Below are positions 1-5,040 of a DNA stretch of 5,040 nt, in pieces. Below the pieces are notes generated by a model. That model was not told the origin of the DNA, ran no database searches, and saw only the letters and a list, made by a program, of their open reading frames with translations. A program made the translations under genes and the position numbers. The stretch comes from Alphaproteobacteria bacterium (GTDB lineage: Bacteria > Pseudomonadota > Alphaproteobacteria > Rickettsiales > SXRF01): NCBI GenBank assembly GCA_019243895.1, contig JAFATP010000253.1:1-5040 (forward strand), written 5' to 3'. The stretch's first letter is position 1. Every line of letters begins with the position of its first letter.

Positions 1-93
1 TTCCTGAAGGAGTGCGAGTGGCGCTTCAATGGAGGCACGCACCAAGAGTTGCTAACCCAGCTTAAATACTGGTATAAACACACCAAGCACTAG
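1..93 (+). CDS. IS1595-family (ISXO2-like) transposase, C-terminal fragment
   Basis: The first frame is open from base 1 to a TAG at 91-93 and encodes 30 residues beginning FLKECEWRFNGG and ending in a Lys/His/Tyr-rich tail. The string (Y/F)LKECEWRFN is the hallmark near the end of IS1595/ISXO2-like DDE transposases. An acidic residue in this stretch is probably the third catalytic position, which is family knowledge and not shown here. The zinc-ribbon N-terminus and the rest of the catalytic core lie left of the window, so whether the element is intact cannot be judged. The reading frame points toward, and converges with, the minus-strand ispE operon. Its Lys/Tyr/Thr-rich tail with AT-richer codons contrasts with the GC-rich neighbouring genes, as expected of a mobile element. 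Confidence 0.85.
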   Translation, partial: FLKECEWRFNGGTHQELLTQLKYWYKHTKH

Positions 94-113
94 CACTTAG
101 CTACTTCAGCCCC
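93..113. repeat. Probable right terminal inverted repeat of the IS
   Basis: Read inward from the chromosome, this stretch begins GGGGCTGAAGTAGCTAAG, the G-rich start followed by CTGAAG that I associate with IS1595-group ends. It overlaps the last base of the transposase stop codon and stops exactly where the A run begins. The matching left repeat is not visible, so the exact length is an inference. Confidence 0.6.
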
Positions 114-121
114 AAAAAAAA
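114..121. repeat. Probable 8-bp target-site duplication (A8)
   Basis: Eight consecutive A residues separate the IS end from the chromosomal gene. IS1595-family insertions typically make 8-bp, often AT-rich, direct repeats, so the length matches. The second copy would lie to the left of the element, outside the window. A homopolymer could also be a coincidence or the T-tract (minus strand) of the upstream operon's end. Confidence 0.45.
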
Positions 122-122
122 T

Positions 123-563
123 TTACTTTGCCTGTCCCGGCTCTTCCGCATCAGCCATCGGCGCCTGCACCAGCGCATAATGCTCGCGATAGGTGCGCTT
201 TAATGCAAAGTTCCCCAAAGCCGCCAATGCTTCCTCGCACACGGCCGCCGTATCGGCGGGGCGCTCCCCCTTGCCGAAATAATGTTCGCGGCCCCGAAAA
301 ACATCCGTAAGCCGCACCGGCTGCCATGACTTTCCGTCAAACACGTCCAGCTTGAAATATCCCGCGTACCCCCGCAGCCCGTATTCGCCCTGGTGCAGCG
401 TCTGCAATGCCTCCACGCTGGGAAAGAGCATGAGGTCGCCCTTGGTGGCGCGCGCGATTTCTTCTTCATCGCGATACCGCAGATAAACGCGCCCGGTGCA
501 GTGAATGATCACCGCCGGCTTCGCGTGGGCCTGATAGCGTTTTTTATTGTGCTTGGTGGGCAT
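123..563 (-). CDS. Hypothetical protein, 146 aa, third gene of the ispE unit
   Basis: I do not recognise this protein. It starts at ATG 563 with an AGGAG about 12 nt upstream and ends in TAA at 123-125. The N-terminus is basic (PTKHNKKRYQAHAK). A mixed alpha/beta-looking body follows with many aromatic residues (for example GLRGYAGYFKLDVFDGKSW near residues 63-82), and the C-terminus is acidic and Pro/Ala-rich. No signal peptide, membrane segment or cysteine cluster is seen; it is probably cytoplasmic. It follows the ispE stop codon by 6 nt, so it is very likely co-transcribed. Codon use matches the neighbours and the frame has no interruption. The IS end lies one base past the stop, so the original 3' flank has been displaced, but the stop codon itself is outside the element and the putative duplication. 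That this is a real gene is fairly secure; a role in isoprenoid metabolism would be guilt by association only. Confidence 0.78.
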   Translation of the reverse strand: MPTKHNKKRYQAHAKPAVIIHCTGRVYLRYRDEEEIARATKGDLMLFPSVEALQTLHQGEYGLRGYAGYFKLDVFDGKSWQPVRLTDVFRGREHYFGKGERPADTAAVCEEALAALGNFALKRTYREHYALVQAPMADAEEPGQAK

Positions 564-569
564 TCCGGT

Positions 570-1436
570 TCAGCGCTCCTCTCTTGTCTGCGTGTAGCGC
601 ACCCACCAGCGCGGAGCAACGCCGGAAAGGCGCTGCTCGGCAGCGCGCGCCGCCGCCGCATCGCTGAAAATGCCAACGCAGGTCGCCCCGCTGCCGCACA
701 TGCGCCAAAGCATGCAGCCTTCCTGCGCCCGCAACGCCGCCAGCGCGTCGGCAATCACGGGGTGCAGCGCCAGGGCAGGCGGCTCCAGATCATTAGCCAG
801 CGGCCCCAGCCATGCCACCAGCGCCTCCGCTGTCTGGAACCGTGGCGGATGCGGCAGGATTTCCCGGTAGGGCGGGCGCACGCGCGCAAAAACCTCCGCG
901 GTGGCCACCGGCACGCCGGGATTGACCAGCACCAGCGGCAGCGTGAACGGAAGCCGCAGCGGCGTCAGCTGTTCGCCTTTTTCCTCCATCATGCAGGAAC
1001 GGCCAAGGAGACAGGCAGGCACATCGCTGCCCAGCGCGGCGGCGGCGGACTGCAATGTCTGTTCATCGATCGCCTTCTTCCACAGGCGCGGCAGGAGGCG
1101 CAGCGTCGCCGCCGCATCCGCCGATCCGCCGCCGATCCCTGCCGCCACTGGCAGCCGCTTTTCCAGCGTCAATGCCGCACCCTGGCGGACATGCGCGGCA
1201 CGGCGCAGCGCTTCGGCGGCGCGCACGACCAGATTATCCGCCTGCGCACCCGCCAGCATCCCGGCAAAAGCCCCGGTAATTTCCAGCGTCAGATCCTCAT
1301 GCGGGGCAGCGCGCAATTCATCCGCCAGCTCGGTGAAAACCACCAGGCTTTGCAGCCGGTGATAGCCATCCGGCCTTCGCCCCGTGACATGCAGGAATAA
1401 ATTGATTTTGGCCGGTGCGGAAAGGGAAAGCTGCAT
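570..1436 (-). CDS. ispE: 4-diphosphocytidyl-2-C-methyl-D-erythritol kinase
   Basis: IspE is the GHMP-superfamily kinase of the MEP (non-mevalonate) isoprenoid pathway. It uses ATP to phosphorylate the 2-hydroxyl of CDP-methylerythritol in the cytosol, upstream of IspF. The 288-residue length is normal. Visible signatures are the N-terminal APAKINLFLHVTGRRPDGYH (residues 7-26) with the expected catalytic Lys10, and the ATP-binding glycine/serine loop PVAAGIGGGSADAAA (96-110). LGSDVPA (135-141) carries Asp138, equivalent to the E. coli catalytic Asp141. The C-terminal GHMP loop is MCGSGATCVGIF (246-257). Cys247 occupies a position that is usually Ser in MSGSGAT; this is a mild variation unlikely to abolish activity. 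ATG 1436 lies 6 nt after the TPR gene's stop. The nearest AGGAG (1458-1462) is about 21 nt away, too far for an ordinary ribosome site, so translational coupling to the upstream gene is likely. The frame is complete. Confidence 0.97.
   Translation of the reverse strand: MQLSLSAPAKINLFLHVTGRRPDGYHRLQSLVVFTELADELRAAPHEDLTLEITGAFAGMLAGAQADNLVVRAAEALRRAAHVRQGAALTLEKRLPVAAGIGGGSADAAATLRLLPRLWKKAIDEQTLQSAAAALGSDVPACLLGRSCMMEEKGEQLTPLRLPFTLPLVLVNPGVPVATAEVFARVRPPYREILPHPPRFQTAEALVAWLGPLANDLEPPALALHPVIADALAALRAQEGCMLWRMCGSGATCVGIFSDAAAARAAEQRLSGVAPRWWVRYTQTREER
576..580 (-). promoter_or_regulatory. Ribosome binding site for the 146-aa gene
   Basis: AGGAG on the minus strand inside the last codons of ispE, 12 nt before ATG 563. 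It supports that start and suggests translation close to, or coupled with, termination of ispE. Confidence 0.55.
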
Positions 1437-1442
1437 GCGGAA

Positions 1443-3311
1443 TCAGGGAGCCGCGTTCTCCTCTTTCGGCTCCGCCTGCTCCGCCACGGGTTGCGTTTTC
1501 TTTTCCGCCACGCTGGCCGCAGGCAGCGGTGGCAGGCCTTCTTTCAGCTTGCGGCGAATGACCGCTTCCTCCTTCGGTTCGGGCTTGAAGGACAGAGCCT
1601 GCTGCCACTGATAGCGTGCCTCCGTCTTGCGGCCGGCCTGCCAGTACGCATCGCCCAAATGATCGTTCACGGTGGCGTCGCTCGGCAGCAATTCGATGGC
1701 CTGCTCCAGGAACTGCACGGCGCCGTCGATGTCGCCGGTCTTGTAATGCGCCCACCCCATGCTGTCGATGATCTGCGCCGAATCCGGCTGCAAGGCATAG
1801 GCTTGTTCGATAAGCTCCCTCGCCTCTTCCAGGCGCTGGTTGCGCTCCAGCAGGCTGAAGCCGAGATAGTTCAGCACTTCCGGCTGGTTGGGATCGAGTT
1901 TTAACGCTTCCCGCAAATCGGATTCTGTCTGCTCCCAGCGCCCGATACGGTCAAAGCACGTGGCTCGCGCGAAGAAGATGCTCCAATGCTGCGGCTCCCG
2001 CTCATTGATGCGCGCCAATGCCTGGCTATACGCCTCCGCCGCCTCGGCGAAGCGCGAACGGTTGCGCAGCAGGTCGCCCTTCACCACATAGGTATCATAT
2101 TCATCCGAATGCGCGGCGGCACGGGCATCGAGCATTTTGATCGCTTCTTCCGTCTTGCCTTGCGCCTCCACCATGTACGCCTTGCGCAGCAACGCGCGGG
2201 AAAACAGCGGGCTTTTGGGGTTCACCGCGCCGTACACCGCCGCCGCCCCGGCAAAATCGCCTTCGTTTTCCAGCACGTTTCCCAGCAGCAATTGCGCCAG
2301 CGAAAAATCCTGGCGCAGGTAAAGCGCCATGCGCAGGTAAAGAATCGTATCCTGCGCCGCCTCCGCGCTGTAAAGCACACTGGCCATGGTGAACAGCACC
2401 TCCGCCAGGCCCGCTTGCGGCGTATTGATCAGCGCAGGCGTGGATTGCCGCTCCTCCTCATGGGCATTCATCAGCGCCGCCATCTGCGAGGCGTCGTCGC
2501 TATCCATCAGCATTGACATCTGGGGATGCGCCGCCGTATAGGCCAGCTTCAGCGCGGCAAGCTTATTGTTTTCTCCGTGGCGGCGGTAAAAATCGGCCGC
2601 CGCTTCAATGGCGCGGAACGGCGCTTTTTGCGGGTCCGCCACCGCCAGCGCGTATTGCGTTGCAGCCATTTCCGGAAAACCGGCGAAATCATTCAGCAGC
2701 GCCAGGTGATACGCTAAAAACGGCGGTGCCTTGGTTTCGCCTTCGGGCAGGATATCCGCCGGTTGTAGCGGTTTTTTGAGCTCGTTGCGCCCGGCCTTCA
2801 GCCACGCCTGCAACAGCGGCAGCCAGATGACGCCCTTGGCTTGGGAGAAGGCGTTTCTGAGCGCTTTTTCTCCCTCCGCGAATTGTCCGTCATGGGCCGC
2901 CTCCACCGCGAGCACCAGATCCACGATACGCTCATGGTCGGCATCCGCTTGCAGCTGACGGGCGCGCTCCGCCGCCTTGGGAATATCGCCGACGGAGAGA
3001 TAAAGCACCAGCAGCTGCCCCGCCAGCGCGTGGTTCTGCGGGTCTTCGCTCAATGCCTGCTCAAGATAGGCGATGGCGCTGGCGCGGTCTCCGGCCACTC
3101 CGGCGAAGCGGCCGGAAAGAAAATCCCCGCTGCTATAGGCCGGGCGCTCCGGCTTGGCCTCGGCCGGCGCGCCGATATCAGGGACGGGCGCTTCGGCGTC
3201 GGCGGCGGCAGGGACGGCGGACGCTGAGGGTTTTCCCTCGGCGAACGCAGCCGCCCCATAGAGCCCGACCAGGCTTACGGCAATGAGAAAAAGCGAGCGT
3301 GAGGGCGGCAT
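1443..3311 (-). CDS. Exported tetratricopeptide-repeat protein, 622 aa
   Basis: From ATG 3311 the product begins with a good Sec signal peptide: Arg5, a hydrophobic core at 7-23 and a likely signal-peptidase-I site AFA|EG after residue 24. An Ala/Pro/Glu-rich linker follows. Most of the rest is helical repeats. The first lies near residues 60-95 (AIAYLEQALSEDPQNHALAG), the middle is degenerate, and the clearest tandem TPRs span about 335-580, for example 477-511 (YLGFSLLERNQRLEEA), 512-545 (SMGWAHYKTGDIDGA) and 546-581 (HLGDAYWQAGRKTEA). A charged, Pro/Ala/Glu/Lys-rich, probably disordered tail occupies the last 40 residues. TPR proteins are protein-protein scaffolds; no catalytic domain is seen. 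The product is predicted periplasmic or membrane-peripheral, partner unknown. In-frame upstream starts exist at ATG 3350 and TTG 3362 but would bury the signal peptide behind 13-17 residues; none has a convincing ribosome site. It is the first gene of the ispE unit, a pairing I recall from other Alphaproteobacteria. Confidence 0.9.
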   Translation of the reverse strand: MPPSRSLFLIAVSLVGLYGAAAFAEGKPSASAVPAAADAEAPVPDIGAPAEAKPERPAYSSGDFLSGRFAGVAGDRASAIAYLEQALSEDPQNHALAGQLLVLYLSVGDIPKAAERARQLQADADHERIVDLVLAVEAAHDGQFAEGEKALRNAFSQAKGVIWLPLLQAWLKAGRNELKKPLQPADILPEGETKAPPFLAYHLALLNDFAGFPEMAATQYALAVADPQKAPFRAIEAAADFYRRHGENNKLAALKLAYTAAHPQMSMLMDSDDASQMAALMNAHEEERQSTPALINTPQAGLAEVLFTMASVLYSAEAAQDTILYLRMALYLRQDFSLAQLLLGNVLENEGDFAGAAAVYGAVNPKSPLFSRALLRKAYMVEAQGKTEEAIKMLDARAAAHSDEYDTYVVKGDLLRNRSRFAEAAEAYSQALARINEREPQHWSIFFARATCFDRIGRWEQTESDLREALKLDPNQPEVLNYLGFSLLERNQRLEEARELIEQAYALQPDSAQIIDSMGWAHYKTGDIDGAVQFLEQAIELLPSDATVNDHLGDAYWQAGRKTEARYQWQQALSFKPEPKEEAVIRRKLKEGLPPLPAASVAEKKTQPVAEQAEPKEENAAP

Positions 3312-3404
3312 GAATCTCAAAAAATGGCTTGCAATCCGGGAATATAACATTAGGATTATCAATCAGGAAGCGTAATCTTTTCTCTATAAGGAAGTCTATC
3401 GTTT
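3312..3404. promoter_or_regulatory. Divergent intergenic promoter region
   Basis: This 93-bp AT-rich gap separates the starts of the minus-strand TPR operon and the plus-strand small gene, so it should contain both promoters. On the plus strand, TTGCAA (3329-3334) is followed after 16 nt by TAGGAT (3351-3356), and a TATAAG occurs at 3385-3390. On the minus strand, GATAAT (3355-3360) and TATATT (3341-3346) resemble -10 boxes, but no good -35 sits at the right distance. None is strong, so individual boxes are uncertain. No clear operator dyad is seen. Confidence 0.4.
3388..3394 (+). promoter_or_regulatory. Ribosome binding site for the 65-aa gene
   Basis: AAGGAAG lies 10 nt before ATG 3405. 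It is the best ribosome-binding sequence in this region and supports the short gene as truly translated. Confidence 0.6.
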
Positions 3405-3602
3405 ATGAGCAAGAATAATCCGGAAAACCGTGGCAAAGTTACCGAACTTCGCCGCTATAAGGGCAAAAAAGTGAAGCCGGTGCTGTTCATCCAGCGCGGA
3501 GTGGGAAAATACATCGCCGCCATGTATGAGGACGGCAATCTGGCCATCGACGCCGCCACCAAGCTGCCGGTCAAATACGCCAACGCGGACGTGGCTGCCT
3601 AG
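3405..3602 (+). CDS. Small basic hypothetical protein, 65 aa
   Basis: I cannot assign a named family. The product starts MSKNNPENRGKVTELRRYKG. The first 24 residues are rich in Lys/Arg, and a beta-prone core follows (VKPVLFIQRGVGKYIAAMYEDG, about 24-45). The C-terminal half is more acidic and neutral (NLAIDAATKLPVKYANADVAA). No signal peptide, transmembrane segment or cysteine is present, so it is probably cytosolic. Support for a real gene comes from the AAGGAAG ribosome site, codon use like that of the neighbours, a promoter-sized divergent gap upstream and no overlap with other genes. It is divergent from the TPR operon and converges with the two-helix protein gene, whose stop is 13 nt away. 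The basic N-terminus could bind nucleic acid or ribosomes, but that is speculation. Confidence 0.75.
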   Translation: MSKNNPENRGKVTELRRYKGKKVKPVLFIQRGVGKYIAAMYEDGNLAIDAATKLPVKYANADVAA

Positions 3603-3615
3603 CCGTTCGCCGCGG

Positions 3616-4101
3616 TTAAGGCTTCCGTTCCTCGGCCGTTTCGTCCTTTTTGGCCAAAGCGCGGGCGAATGTTTTACTGTTTGCAACCGTAAGCAATGCA
3701 CCCAGTGAAATGGCCCCGGCGGTGAAACCCGTCATCAGCGCGTTTTGCTGCTGCGTTTTGTGGATGAATCTCCATTGCTCCGTCAAGCTTCCCAAGCCCA
3801 TTTCATTAAGCCGCTCCGTCACGCGGGCCCCATAAGCCTCGTGCGCCTTTCGGGTGTCGGCCAGAATATTCACCGGCTGATGCTGATGAAACCGCTCAAC
3901 GATCTGTTTCAACTCTTCCACATGCTGAGGCTGGGAATCCCGAAACGCCCCGTAATCTTTGAGATTATCATAGGCTGCATCGCGGATCAGCGGTTTGGCG
4001 AACAAAAAACCGGTGAGCGCGGAAACAGGATAAGCGATAATTTTCAGCGACTTGCTTAGGCCGGTTTCCTCCTGCTCCGGTATAACGGTAGATTCGTTCA
4101 T
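3616..4101 (-). CDS. Hypothetical protein with two hydrophobic segments, 161 aa
   Basis: I do not recognise the family. From ATG 4101 the product has a short acidic N-terminus (NESTVIPEQEE). The first hydrophobic stretch is at about 19-36 (LKIIAYPVSALTGFLFAK). A long polar, helix-prone middle follows, rich in Gln/His/Glu/Arg (for example VEELKQIVERFHQHQP). A second stretch lies at about 120-141 (NALMTGFTAGAISLGALLTVAN), Gly/Ala-rich like a membrane helix, then a charged Lys/Glu tail. This suggests an inner-membrane protein with both ends on the same side and the middle on the other. An in-frame GTG at 4107 would add two residues; neither start has a clear ribosome site. It lies 57-63 nt downstream of the ETF-QO stop on the same strand, so it may be co-transcribed or have its own promoter; the dyad at 4109-4121 sits just before it. 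Codon use appears somewhat more AT-rich than in the neighbours. Confidence 0.75.
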   Translation of the reverse strand: MNESTVIPEQEETGLSKSLKIIAYPVSALTGFLFAKPLIRDAAYDNLKDYGAFRDSQPQHVEELKQIVERFHQHQPVNILADTRKAHEAYGARVTERLNEMGLGSLTEQWRFIHKTQQQNALMTGFTAGAISLGALLTVANSKTFARALAKKDETAEERKP

Positions 4102-4108
4102 GCTCACA

Positions 4109-4121
4109 GCATACCGTATGC
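4109..4121. promoter_or_regulatory. 13-bp perfect dyad, possible operator
   Basis: GCATAC-C-GTATGC is a perfect 6-bp inverted repeat around one central base, located 1-8 nt upstream of the candidate GTG/ATG starts of the two-helix protein gene. A one-base loop makes it a poor RNA hairpin, so a DNA-binding dimer site is the more natural reading. A second, weaker pairing (CCGTA at 4114-4118 with TACGG at 4127-4131) overlaps it and could instead fold in the RNA leader. No regulator is identified, and a short palindrome can occur by chance. Confidence 0.3.
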
Positions 4122-4164
4122 GGATGTACGGCCAAGTTAAGATTTGGTGACAGCCTTGAATCTA

Positions 4165-5040
4165 TTACATTTCCGCGTAATTAGGCCCGCCGCCGCCCTC
4201 GGGCGTCACCCACACGATATTCTGCTTGGGGTCTTTGATATCGCAGGTTTTGCAATGCACGCAGTTGGCGGCGTGAATCGCCAGTTTAGGCATGCCCTGG
4301 TGTTGCACCAGCTCATAAACCCCGGCGGGGCAATACCGTTCTTCCGGCGCGTCGTAAAACGGCAGGTTCACCTCCACCGGCAGGGTGGGATCTTTCAACT
4401 GCAAATGCGGCGGCTGATCCTCCTCGTGATGCGTGTTGGAAAGATAAACGGAAGACATCAGATCGAACGTGACCGTGCCGTCAGGCGGCGGGTAGTCGAT
4501 GGGGGTGCACACGGCCGCATGTTTCATCATCGCGTGATCCGGCGTCGCGGTATGCAGCGTCCAGGGCGCTCGACCGCCGAACCCATATTGATCCAGCGCC
4601 GCATACGCCAGCCCTTTCCATAACCCCCAGCGGTGGAACGCCGGGCGCAGGTTGCGGGCGCGGTGAAGCTCCTCATACACCCAGGATTGCCGCAAACGCT
4701 CCGGATAGCGCGCCAGGTCGCCGTCCGCAATGGCATCGGCCGCCAGCATGCCGCTCATCATGGCGGTATGCGAGCCCTTGATGCGCGCCACGTTGACGAA
4801 CCCCGCGCTACAGCCGATCAACGCCGCGCCGGGAAAAACCAGCTGCGGCACCGATTGCAGCCCGCCCTCGTTCAACGCCCGCGCGCCGTAAGCGATGCGC
4901 CGCCCGCTCTCCAGCAGCGGGCGGATGGCGGGATGCGTCTTCAAGCGCTGAAACTCCTGATACGGGTTCAGATAAGGGCTGGCGTAATCCAGCCCCACAA
5001 TCAGCCCCACCGCCACCAGGCGGTTATCCAGGTGATACAG
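4165..5040 (-). CDS. Electron transfer flavoprotein:ubiquinone oxidoreductase, C-terminal part
   Basis: ETF-QO (ETFDH family) is a membrane-associated FAD and [4Fe-4S] enzyme that takes electrons from reduced ETF, loaded by acyl-CoA and other dehydrogenases, and gives them to ubiquinone. The visible 291 residues start mid-protein with LYHLDNRLVAVGLIVGLDY, a family hallmark, and the frame is open to the right edge; a GTG at 5016 is internal. PGAALIGCSAGFVNVARIKG and HTAMMSGMLAA match the FAD/ubiquinone-side core. YCPAGVYE supplies the first cluster cysteine (visible residue 237) and NCVHCKTCDIKDP the other three (260, 263, 266), so all four [4Fe-4S] ligands are present. The protein ends in the usual Gly-rich PEGGGGPNYAEM. 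The N-terminal FAD-binding Rossmann region, about half the protein, is outside the window. No frameshift is seen. It stops 57 nt before the next same-strand gene, with no clear terminator between. Confidence 0.97.
   Translation of the reverse strand: MYHLDNRLVAVGLIVGLDYASPYLNPYQEFQRLKTHPAIRPLLESGRRIAYGARALNEGGLQSVPQLVFPGAALIGCSAGFVNVARIKGSHTAMMSGMLAADAIADGDLARYPERLRQSWVYEELHRARNLRPAFHRWGLWKGLAYAALDQYGFGGRAPWTLHTATPDHAMMKHAAVCTPIDYPPPDGTVTFDLMSSVYLSNTHHEEDQPPHLQLKDPTLPVEVNLPFYDAPEERYCPAGVYELVQHQGMPKLAIHAANCVHCKTCDIKDPKQNIVWVTPEGGGGPNYAEM

Larger units (their letters stand above)
1..113 (+). mobile_element. Right end of an IS1595-family insertion sequence
   Basis: The transposase 3' end is followed within about 20 bases by a plausible element terminus ending in CAGCCCC. 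IS1595-family elements usually carry one transposase gene close to the right terminal repeat, which fits this layout. The left end is outside the window, so element length and integrity are unknown. The boundary at 113 is inferred from the terminal-repeat look and the following 8-A run. Confidence 0.72.

Noticed and set aside
126..150. Rho-independent terminator for the ispE operon using the A8 run as its T-tract
   Set aside because: On the minus strand only a 3-4 bp GCC/GGC pairing precedes the T-tract; this is too weak to call, and the A8 run is better explained as an IS duplication.
393..1400. Long + strand open frame (335 codons) opposite ispE and the 146-aa gene
   Set aside because: It is antisense to a certain ispE, and its Arg/Gln/His/Pro-rich translation with no recognisable motif is typical of the mirror of GC-rich coding sequence.
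1986..2516. + strand open frame of 176 codons inside the TPR gene
   Set aside because: It is opposite clear TPR coding sequence, its product is rich in Arg/His/Gln, and it has no convincing ribosome site; it is a shadow frame.
3050..3286. Overlapping open frames on both strands over the TPR N-terminal linker
   Set aside because: Low-complexity Arg/Pro-rich translations arise from the GC-rich Ala/Pro linker of the TPR protein.
3603..3615. Possible shared bidirectional terminator between the converging 65-aa and two-helix genes
   Set aside because: The gap is only 13 nt, with a short CCGCGG-like element but no stable stem followed by a T-run on either strand.
3639..3655. GGCC...TTTTT...GGCC as a terminator for the 65-aa gene
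   Set aside because: The stem is only about 4 bp with a large loop, the T-run lies inside the loop, and the whole stretch is inside the two-helix protein's coding region.
4165..5016. A complete short oxidoreductase starting at GTG 5016
   Set aside because: The frame continues upstream to the window edge with conserved ETF-QO residues (LYHLDN), so the GTG is internal and the gene is partial.

Overview
This is a GC-rich chromosomal window, most likely from an alphaproteobacterium. The basis is an electron-transfer flavoprotein:ubiquinone oxidoreductase (ETF-QO) with a typical proteobacterial/mitochondrial C-terminus, an MEP-pathway ispE, and a secreted TPR protein directly upstream of ispE. 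That neighbourhood recalls Rhodospirillales-like genomes, but this is inference from memory and not a search result.

Left edge (1-121): the last 30 codons of an IS1595-family (ISXO2-like) transposase on the + strand, then a probable terminal inverted repeat (93-113) and a run of eight A (114-121) that fits an 8-bp target duplication. The insertion lies one base beyond the stop codon of the first chromosomal gene.

Positions 123-3311 (minus strand): a compact three-gene unit read right to left. It consists of an exported TPR-repeat protein, ispE, and an unrecognised 146-residue protein, with 6-nt gaps at both junctions, so co-transcription is likely. IspE phosphorylates CDP-methylerythritol for isoprenoid synthesis. 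The TPR protein is probably a periplasmic or envelope scaffold.

Positions 3312-3404: a short AT-rich divergent intergenic region that should hold the promoters of the TPR operon and of a small + strand gene (3405-3602, 65 residues, basic N-terminus, unknown function).

Positions 3616-5040 (minus strand): an unrecognised protein with two hydrophobic segments converges on the 65-residue gene. Upstream of it lies the 3' part of ETF-QO, which runs off the right edge. ETF-QO passes electrons from acyl-CoA and other dehydrogenases, via ETF, to ubiquinone. A 13-bp perfect dyad sits just before the start of the two-helix protein.

Most of the window is ordinary housekeeping sequence. The points worth a second look are the three unrecognised proteins, the IS junction and the 4109-4121 palindrome. 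I see no CRISPR array, tRNA, rRNA, defence system or other clearly novel system.
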